From the NCBI GenBank assembly GCA_002410325.1, contig DHRK01000028.1, positions 1-10,299 on the forward strand: 10,299 nucleotides of DNA. Reading direction: 5' to 3'. Shown one piece after another: positions 5,141-10,299 of the stretch. The notes below the pieces were generated by a model. That model saw only the letters and a program-made list of their open reading frames with translations. It ran no database searches and had not been told where the DNA came from. Every line of letters starts with the position of its first letter. The first letter of the stretch is position 1. A program made the position numbers and the translations under genes. Source of the stretch: Syntrophomonas sp. UBA5314. GTDB lineage: Bacteria; Bacillota; Syntrophomonadia; Syntrophomonadales; Syntrophomonadaceae.

Positions 5141-6001
5141 ATAACACAGTAAAGCCTCCCGCAAAAGCTTGGCGGCTAAAATCGAGGTGCTGTCCCCGGC
5201 ATCGTAGGGCGGCGCCACCTCAACCAGGTCAAATCCCACTATATTTAGATCGGCTAACTGATGCATGGCCTGCAGCAACTCCCGGGATGATATGCCAGCC
5301 CCTTCCGGGGTGCCGGTCCCGGGCGCGAAAGCCGGATCGAGGACGTCGATATCCAGGGAAAAATAGACCGGTCGGGGTCCGACCTTCTCTAGCACTTCAG
5401 AGACCTTTTCCAAAACCTGGTCTATGTAAAGGCAGGTGTACTCCCTGGCAAAAGCCAGTTCCTCCTCGGCAGCAGTACGAATCCCCAGTTGGTAAAGGCG
5501 GTCTTTACCCAGAATCTCAACCACCCTGCGCATTACCGAAGCATGAGAATATTGCTCCCCCAGATAATCGGGGCGCAGATCGGCATGGGCATCCAGGTGA
5601 ACTACCGCCAAATCAGGGTAGAAACGGCTATAGGCCTTAATCAGAGGCAGACTGGCCAGATGCTCCCCACCCAGGGAAAAGAGCCGTTTCTGGCGGGATA
5701 AAAACGACTCAGCCACTGCTTCAATACGCTCCAGACTGGCCGCAACATTTCCCAGGGGCAAAATGATGTCACCGGCATCGCTGTAGTCACAATCATCCAG
5801 CGATATACCCCGGTAAACACTATACTCATCAATGATGTCCGATACTTCGCGAATCCGATAGGGAGCCAGGCGCGTCCCGGGCCGGGCACTGGTGGTCAGA
5901 TCCAGGGGAACTCCCAGAATCAGTTTGGAGCCTTCCGGTTTTTGAGGTCCACACCCCAGAAAATAGGCGCGCTGTTCCAGATATTCGTTAATGCCACTCA
6001 T
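5132..6001 (-). CDS. speB: Agmatinase (agmatine ureohydrolase), 289 aa
   Basis: This ureohydrolase-fold enzyme has two Mn ions and hydrolyses agmatine to putrescine and urea. The metal ligands are visible: His114 in GGEH (111-114), Asp137, His139 and Asp141 in DAHADLR, and Asp217 and Asp219 in SLDIDVLDPAFAPGTGTPE. His153 in SHAS and Glu261 in LVEVAPPYD correspond to catalytic residues of the family. The length is normal. It is the last gene of argDC-speE-speB, 9 nt after the speE stop, with a modest AGGTG before ATG 6001. Since spermidine synthase is encoded just upstream, it might instead, or also, act on aminopropylagmatine, as in Thermus. Arginase or formiminoglutamase activity is less likely given the neighbours. 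Confidence 0.95.
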   Translation of the reverse strand: MSGINEYLEQRAYFLGCGPQKPEGSKLILGVPLDLTTSARPGTRLAPYRIREVSDIIDEYSVYRGISLDDCDYSDAGDIILPLGNVAASLERIEAVAESFLSRQKRLFSLGGEHLASLPLIKAYSRFYPDLAVVHLDAHADLRPDYLGEQYSHASVMRRVVEILGKDRLYQLGIRTAAEEELAFAREYTCLYIDQVLEKVSEVLEKVGPRPVYFSLDIDVLDPAFAPGTGTPEGAGISSRELLQAMHQLADLNIVGFDLVEVAPPYDAGDSTSILAAKLLREALLCYGD

Positions 6002-6010
6002 TTACAGCAC

Positions 6011-6832
6011 CTATCCAACAATCTTGGCTACAAAAGGGGGCAGTTTAAAGGCCGCCTCATGTACTTCCGGGCTGTAATACTTCCAGTCCAATTGGGGATT
6101 TACAACTGGTTTTTCGGGATCGTATTTTTTAGAACCGATGGTAAAAGACCACAATCCGCCGGGATAGGTAGGCACATTGGCCAGATACAATTTGGTCAGG
6201 GGAAAAGCCTGGCTTATACCGCCAAAAGCCATTTGAATTATGTCTTCATTCAAAAACGGCGATTCGCTCTGCACCACCAGCATCCCGTCGTCCCTGAGCG
6301 CTTCAAAGCAGTTTCTATAGAAAGTCTCTGAAAACAACTCTACCGCCGGGCCTACCGGATCGGTGGAATCAACTATAATGACGTCGAAACTGTTTTGGTG
6401 TTCCTTGATGAATTGAATTCCGTCGGTGATCATGAGCCGGGCTTTGGGATCGGAAAAAGAGCAGGAAAGCTTGGGGAAAAAATCACGCCCCGCCTGGATA
6501 ACCCTTTCATCTATTTCAACCAGAATACCTTCCTTGACAGCCGGATTTTTGACTACCTCGCGCAAAGTGCCCCCGTCGCCGCCGCCGATTATCACTACCC
6601 TTTCCGGGCGGAGATGCGAATTCAGGGCCACCTGGCTGATCATTTCGTGATAGACAAACTCATCCTTTTCGGTAATCTGAATGGCCCCATCCAGGATCAG
6701 CATACGGCCGAAGACCTCGGTTTTGACCACTGCCAACTCCTGAAACTCGGTTGTTTCCAAACGCAGGGTTTCAGTGGTCTGGCAGGAGATCTTGAGACCC
6801 GGTACCTGCAGTTCAGTTATCCAAAGTTCCAT
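6011..6832 (-). CDS. speE: Spermidine synthase (polyamine aminopropyltransferase), 273 aa
   Basis: This enzyme transfers the aminopropyl group of decarboxylated AdoMet to putrescine, giving spermidine and methylthioadenosine. The N-terminal beta region includes GRMLILDGAIQITEKDEFVYHEM (42-64). The Rossmann-like domain follows with GGGDGG (83-88), the acidic residue in LVEIDERV (Glu106) and the catalytic aspartate in VDSTDPVGPA (Asp155). The length is full and the frame clean. AAGGAGG lies 7 nt before ATG 6832 and directly follows the argDC stop, so translation is probably coupled. Agmatine could be the acceptor in place of putrescine; sequence alone does not decide this. Confidence 0.96.
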   Translation of the reverse strand: MELWITELQVPGLKISCQTTETLRLETTEFQELAVVKTEVFGRMLILDGAIQITEKDEFVYHEMISQVALNSHLRPERVVIIGGGDGGTLREVVKNPAVKEGILVEIDERVIQAGRDFFPKLSCSFSDPKARLMITDGIQFIKEHQNSFDVIIVDSTDPVGPAVELFSETFYRNCFEALRDDGMLVVQSESPFLNEDIIQMAFGGISQAFPLTKLYLANVPTYPGGLWSFTIGSKKYDPEKPVVNPQLDWKYYSPEVHEAAFKLPPFVAKIVG

Positions 6833-6847
6833 ACCCGTTCCTCCTTG

Positions 6848-7315
6848 TTAGTACCACAAAGGCGCAGCTGCAAAAGCACAGCCTATCTTTTCTACCACAT
6901 GTTCGGTAGAAGCGATCTTGACCTCGTCGAGATCCAGGTTTCTCACCCGAAAGGCTTCCTGCACCATGCGTATTATTTCCTTTTCTGCCTCCAGTTTACC
7001 ACACCTGCCGGAGAACTCCATAATCACACCAAAGCTGCCCTGCTTGATTCCCACACCGATAGCGGCGGATATCAACTCCCCGGGTTCGGTACTGGTAATG
7101 CTTCCGTAGGCTATGGGCAGCAAAGAGCCCGGCGGTATTTCCAGAGTCGGGTCATATTCGCAGCCGGGGGGCAGTATACTGCTTACCCTTAGCAGGTTGG
7201 TGTTTCCTACCCGGGCTTTCAATAGAGCCCGGTCAAATGCGGTAAGTCGACTCTCGCCTTCTGATGAGGCGGCAGTTACAAAGAATTTTTTCGGCAACGG
7301 TAAGATGATAAACAC
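6848..7315 (-). CDS. pdaD: Pyruvoyl-dependent arginine decarboxylase, 155 aa
   Basis: This enzyme converts arginine to agmatine and CO2 using a pyruvoyl group made by self-cleavage. The PvlArgDC cleavage motif NLLRVSSILPPG spans residues 40-51, with cleavage between Ser45 and Ser46. Asn40 and Glu100 (in GVIMEFSG) correspond to active-site residues of the Methanocaldococcus jannaschii enzyme. The SSEGES stretch near 17-22 and the C-terminal family segment are present, and the length is typical. The start is uncertain. GTG 7315 is the only standard in-frame start before the conserved core, since a TAA lies three codons upstream, but the leader is short and only GGGG abuts it. It is the first gene of the polyamine operon. 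Confidence 0.94.
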   Translation of the reverse strand: MFIILPLPKKFFVTAASSEGESRLTAFDRALLKARVGNTNLLRVSSILPPGCEYDPTLEIPPGSLLPIAYGSITSTEPGELISAAIGVGIKQGSFGVIMEFSGRCGKLEAEKEIIRMVQEAFRVRNLDLDEVKIASTEHVVEKIGCAFAAAPLWY

Positions 7316-7346
7316 CCCCAGTTATTTTTAAATGCACAACATTTTA

Positions 7347-7375
7347 ATTATAAACAAATCAAGTTGTATTTAAAA
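7347..7375 (-). promoter_or_regulatory. Candidate promoter of the argDC-speE-speB operon
   Basis: On the minus strand a perfect TATAAT (7347-7352) lies 17 bp after a poor -35, TTTTAA (7370-7375), in a strongly AT-rich stretch. The lysR terminator lies just upstream, so the operon needs its own promoter. The implied leader is only about 25 nt. Confidence 0.5.
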
Positions 7376-7403
7376 CGTTTTTTCTGCAAAATCCGCCTAA
7401 GTT

Positions 7404-7431
7404 AAAAAGGCCTAACCTTACTGGTTAGGCC
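7404..7431 (-). terminator. Rho-independent terminator of sufC-sufB-lysR
   Basis: On the minus strand GGCCTAACC, loop AGTAA, GGTTAGGCC form a perfect 9-bp stem followed by TTTTT. The lysR stop codon (7418-7420) lies inside the loop, so the left arm is still coding. Confidence 0.9.
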
Positions 7432-8338
7432 CCGTCCGCTCCTCTACCTCCCGTAAAAAATCGAGCATTTTATTGACCGATTTTCGCCTGGTCTTTTGCC
7501 GGGGGTAAATGACGTAAAATGATCTCTCCTTGATTCCATCCCGAATAGGCAGGGCTTTTATGCCGCGCCGGTTGTGCAGCCCTTCCACCGCCCAACGGGA
7601 TACAATGGAAATGCCCATTCCCGATTCAACCGAGGCCAGAACCGCTTCGGTGCTGCCAGCTTCAATATATATGTGCAGATCCTCTTTACGGACCCCTTTG
7701 ACAGCCAGCAATTCTTCAATAGCCTTTCTGGTTCCCGAACCCTTTTCCCGGAAGATCCACTTTTCGTTCAGCAGGTTTTGAATACTCACTTCTTTCTGTT
7801 TGGCCAAGACGTGATTGGCTGGAATAACAGCCATCAGCTGATCGTCCATCAGCTTAAAACCGTCTACTTTGCGGCTGCTCAACCAGGCCCCCACGATGCC
7901 CACATCCAGATCTCTTTCCGACACCCGGGTAAAGATCTTCTCTGAATCGGCTATATCCATGCTAATCGCAATATGGGGGTGTTTCTCCTTGAACTCCTTG
8001 ATCAAAGCCGGTAGAATGTACTGTCCCGGTATGGTACTGGCCCCCAGGCTTATATTGCCCCTATGGCTTTCCGCTGCCTCCTGCATGGCCTTATCCGTTT
8101 TGTCCATTGCTTTAATGATTTCCCGGGCACAGTGGTAAAGAGTCTCCCCCGCCTCGGTAGTCCGCAAACGACGTCCCGAGCGTTCCAGCAGCAATACTCC
8201 GTAATAATCCTCCAGAGCTTGAATCTGTTTGGTTACGGCCGGCTGCGAAATATTAAACTCATCGGCTGTTCGAGATAGGTTCTGGGTCTCTACTACCCTT
8301 ATATAAGTCCGTAAAAGATTTATATTCATCCCTTTCAC
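7418..8338 (-). CDS. LysR-family transcriptional regulator, 306 aa
   Basis: The N-terminal LysR helix-turn-helix (about residues 7-66) contains LSRTADEFNISQPAVTKQIQALE and then LLERSGRRLRTTEAG. The rest is a periplasmic-binding-type effector domain starting GNISLGASTIPGQYILPALIKEF. That stretch recalls the CysL/CysB-like group and clostridial LysR proteins linked to sulfur or selenium metabolism. With its position 43 bp after sufB, this suggests sulfur, cysteine or Fe-S related control; the effector is unknown. Start choice: AGGAGG (8345-8350) lies 6 nt before GTG 8338, 3 nt before GTG 8341, and 15 nt before ATG 8329, where homologues usually start. I prefer GTG 8338. The stop codon lies inside its own terminator. 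Confidence 0.93.
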   Translation of the reverse strand: MKGMNINLLRTYIRVVETQNLSRTADEFNISQPAVTKQIQALEDYYGVLLLERSGRRLRTTEAGETLYHCAREIIKAMDKTDKAMQEAAESHRGNISLGASTIPGQYILPALIKEFKEKHPHIAISMDIADSEKIFTRVSERDLDVGIVGAWLSSRKVDGFKLMDDQLMAVIPANHVLAKQKEVSIQNLLNEKWIFREKGSGTRKAIEELLAVKGVRKEDLHIYIEAGSTEAVLASVESGMGISIVSRWAVEGLHNRRGIKALPIRDGIKERSFYVIYPRQKTRRKSVNKMLDFLREVEERTGPNQ

Positions 8339-8381
8339 CACCTGCCTCCTGGCCTCAAAACCGAATTATTCCAACCAGTAT

Positions 8382-9305
8382 TTAACGTAAAAATCCATCT
8401 AAAATAGTCTGAACCGCCTCAGGTTCGCTCAACCCCAGGGACATCAGTTTTATCAGCTGTTCGCCGGCTATTTTGCCAATGGCCGCCTCATGAGTCAACA
8501 CCGCGTTGGAGTCCTCGGCCAATAGGGCGGGCATAGCCTGTATCCTGGCATTATCCATTATGATAGCGTCGCATTCCACATGCCCCATGCATTCAGTCTT
8601 GCCATTCAACGAAGCTTTGAATACCTGCGCAGAATCGTCCCGGGCAACCGAACGCGAAAATATCTGAGCCGTAGCGTTTTGTCCTTCAATGTCCACATCG
8701 ATATCTGAACTGGCTCTTTGTTCGCCATGGGTCATAAGGCGCTCCACCAATTTAAGGCTGCCTTTGGCATGTACCCGGGCCGTTGAAACGCGGTGGGTGT
8801 CGTCCACCCCCCTGATTTGCACCAGCTCCAATTCAGCGCTGGCTCCTTCTTCCACTGTGATATTAGTTGTCGGGTGCAGAATCCGTTTGCCCAGACCGCT
8901 GCCTTCGCCATAGTGCTTTTCGACGTATTTCATCCGGGCGCCCTTTTTGACAATGATGGTGTGTATACCAGAGTGGCTTGAATCAGCATGGCTGTCATTA
9001 TGAATGCCACATCCTGCGATAATAGTTACCTCAGAGTCTTCTCCAACAATGAAGGTGTTGTAGACCAGGTCCTGAAAACCTGATTTGGTCAGAATTACCG
9101 GAATATGCACTGTTTCGTCCCTGGTTCCGGGCTTGATCTCTATCTTGATGCCGGGTTTGTCTGCCAGAGAAGTTATTGAGATATTAGGTGAAGAATGCCT
9201 GATTACTGCCTGACCGTCTTTTCTTATATTAAGCGCCCCAGAGGGAACGCCTTTTAGATCAGCAATGGTGTTTAAAAGATTCAGGTCCAGTTCATTCAAT
9301 TTCAT
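8382..9305 (-). CDS. sufB: SufB/SufD-type Fe-S scaffold, short SmsB-like form, 307 aa
   Basis: This beta-helical scaffold protein partners SufC in assembling Fe-S clusters. At 307 aa it is much shorter than E. coli SufB (about 495 aa) and has the size of SmsB in the SUF-like minimal system of archaea and anaerobic bacteria. The C-terminal core is well conserved: NGKTECMGHVECDAIIM (234-250) with Cys239 and Cys245, then THEAAIGKIAGEQL (271-284) with His272 and Glu273. These match the cysteine and the HEA motif of SufB needed for cluster formation. Cys99 lies in IIAGCGIHNDSH. ATG 9305 overlaps the end of sufC by 14 nt, with a GGGGGG stretch upstream, so translation is coupled. No SufS, SufU or SufE is present in the window. 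Confidence 0.92.
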   Translation of the reverse strand: MKLNELDLNLLNTIADLKGVPSGALNIRKDGQAVIRHSSPNISITSLADKPGIKIEIKPGTRDETVHIPVILTKSGFQDLVYNTFIVGEDSEVTIIAGCGIHNDSHADSSHSGIHTIIVKKGARMKYVEKHYGEGSGLGKRILHPTTNITVEEGASAELELVQIRGVDDTHRVSTARVHAKGSLKLVERLMTHGEQRASSDIDVDIEGQNATAQIFSRSVARDDSAQVFKASLNGKTECMGHVECDAIIMDNARIQAMPALLAEDSNAVLTHEAAIGKIAGEQLIKLMSLGLSEPEAVQTILDGFLR

Positions 9306-10041
9306 AAAGCATTTCCCCCCGGCACTGTTCTTTCATCTTGCACTCTATATCGTCCTTGATCAGCGGCCAGATTTCAGCCGGAGTGCCCCGCTCCTTGATC
9401 AAACCATCCTCGACCACTATGATCTCATCACAGATCGGTAATACGTTTTCATTGTGGGTTATTATCACTGCTGTGGCATGATCGTTGTTCTTGAAGCGTT
9501 GGATTATTATTCCCAACAACTTTTGAATAGTCCACAGGTCAACCCCTGCTTCCGGTTCGTCAAAAATACTTAACCGGGCTTCCCGGGCTAAAACCTGAGC
9601 TATTTCTATTCTCTTCATTTCCCCCCCGCTTAAGCCCGGCCCCACATCGCGCTCCATGTAGTCCTCGGGACAAAGTCCTACATCGCGGAGGTATTTGCGC
9701 ATAGCCAGGTTGTCCATCCCCGGTTTGGCAATCCCCAACAGATCGGTCACGGTCAGTCCTTTAAAGCGGGGTGGCTGCTGAAAGGCATAGGCAATTCCCT
9801 TTTTGGCCCTTTCGCTGACACTCAGTTCACTGACATCCTCCCCGTCAAAGAGTATCCTCCCCCGGCTGTGTTTATATATCCCCATGATTACCTTGGCAAT
9901 GGAGGTTTTGCCTCCTCCGTTGGGTCCAGTTACCGCATACAAGCGGCCGGGCTGAAATTCCAGGTTAATATCATGGATTATTTCACGATTTTCGCCATCA
10001 TCTCCGTCAACCGCCATAGTGACGTTTTCCATTATCAACAT
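9292..10041 (-). CDS. sufC: SufC-type ABC ATPase, Fe-S assembly, 249 aa
   Basis: This soluble ABC ATPase drives conformational change of the SufB/D scaffold. All motifs are intact: Walker A GPNGGGKTS (39-47), Q-loop FQQPP (87-91), signature LSGGE (137-141), Walker B LSIFDEPEAGVD (157-168) and the H-loop histidine in ITHNE (His196). EPEAGVD in place of EPTSGLD, together with the FQQPP Q-loop, is SufC-like. There is no membrane segment or permease. ATG 10041 is chosen because GGAGG (10051-10055) lies 9 nt upstream; an in-frame TTG at 10071 has no ribosome binding site. It is the first gene of sufC-sufB-lysR. Confidence 0.95.
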   Translation of the reverse strand: MLIMENVTMAVDGDDGENREIIHDINLEFQPGRLYAVTGPNGGGKTSIAKVIMGIYKHSRGRILFDGEDVSELSVSERAKKGIAYAFQQPPRFKGLTVTDLLGIAKPGMDNLAMRKYLRDVGLCPEDYMERDVGPGLSGGEMKRIEIAQVLAREARLSIFDEPEAGVDLWTIQKLLGIIIQRFKNNDHATAVIITHNENVLPICDEIIVVEDGLIKERGTPAEIWPLIKDDIECKMKEQCRGEMLYEIE

Positions 10042-10092
10042 GCTTGTCAACCTCCGTTCTTCACTCCCCAAGCGTGCTAATGAATCTTGCTT

Positions 10093-10123
10093 ATTTTATC
10101 ATAACCAATGATTATGAGTCCAA
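10093..10123 (-). promoter_or_regulatory. suf operon promoter with palindrome filling a 19-bp spacer
   Basis: On the minus strand TTGGAC (10118-10123) and TAAAAT (10093-10098) are 19 bp apart. The spacer (10099-10117) is exactly the inverted repeat TCATAA-TCATTGG-TTATGA. Long spacers with a dyad inside are typical of promoters activated by MerR-family proteins, which untwist the spacer. No MerR gene is in the window. An alternative reading is a plain repressor operator of an Rrf2 or Fur type. Confidence 0.55.
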
Positions 10124-10191
10124 TTGTGTCGAAGTATTCTAAATAGAGGATTGGCGTTGCATAATAAAAGAACCGGGCAAGGGATGAATGA

Positions 10192-10299
10192 ATGGTCACA
10201 ACCGTTATGGAACAACCCGAAGAAATGGTGTCAGAGCACTAGTACAACGTTCCATATATTCATAAGTTGGAGCAGATTTTTCCGAATTACTGCGTTGTC
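10192..10299 (+). pseudogene. Possible partial reading frame interrupted by TAG
   Basis: An AAGGG about 8 nt upstream precedes ATG 10192, giving 16 codons (MVTTVMEQPEEMVSEH), then TAG (10240-10242), then YNVPYIHKLEQIFPNYCVV in the same frame to the window edge. The second part looks protein-like. An inverted repeat, TATGGAAC (10206-10213) and GTTCCATA (10249-10256), brackets the stop. It may be a broken gene, a short leader peptide before another ORF, or chance; I do not recognise a family. Confidence 0.25.

Noticed and set aside
6395..7192. 265-codon plus-strand open frame across speE and argDC
   Set aside because: It is antisense to two well-conserved genes and spans their junction, has no protein-like motifs, and is explained by the codon pattern of the real genes.

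Overview
The window reads as chromosomal DNA of an anaerobic Clostridia-type Firmicute. The clues are strong AGGAGG-type ribosome binding sites, several TTG and GTG starts, AT-rich sigma-A promoters, classical hairpin-plus-T terminators, a two-gene minimal SUF system, and a tryptophanyl-tRNA synthetase with a four-cysteine motif. A syntrophic or related clostridial lineage (Syntrophomonas/Pelotomaculum-like) fits, but this is inferred from gene content, not from a marker gene. All genes except trpS, two orphan ORFs and a doubtful edge frame lie on the minus strand.

Layout. 1-269: no gene, but a 163-bp fold-back element. 270-1019 (-): a degenerate polyprenyl-synthase-like protein. 1258-1638 (-): speD (pyruvoyl AdoMet decarboxylase), with its own promoter, a hexapeptide reading frame in the leader and a terminator. 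1639-2223: no gene, but a 234-bp MITE-like element flanked by a 7-bp duplication. 2224-2643 (-): a MarR regulator, divergent from trpS (2880-3911, +). 4043-4405 and 4634-5083 (+): two orphan proteins of unknown function, each with a plausible promoter. 5132-7315 (-): operon argDC-speE-speB (transcribed in that order). 7418-10041 (-): sufC-sufB-lysR. The last ~260 bp hold the suf promoter, with a palindrome filling a 19-bp spacer, and a possible broken reading frame on the plus strand.

How the genes work together. The argDC-speE-speB operon plus the nearby speD encode a complete arginine-to-spermidine route. Arginine is decarboxylated to agmatine by a pyruvoyl enzyme, agmatine is hydrolysed to putrescine and urea, and an aminopropyl group from decarboxylated AdoMet is added to give spermidine. 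Both decarboxylases are self-processing pyruvoyl enzymes, so no PLP decarboxylase is needed. The gene order also fits the alternative aminopropylagmatine route. sufC and sufB form an SmsCB-type minimal Fe-S scaffold. The four-cysteine TrpRS in the same window may carry an Fe-S cluster.

The strongest points for follow-up are the two inverted-repeat elements, the degenerate prenyl-synthase homologue, the MerR-like geometry of the suf promoter, and the in-frame mini-ORF abutting the TTG start of speD. I see no CRISPR array, tRNA, rRNA or clear defence system here.
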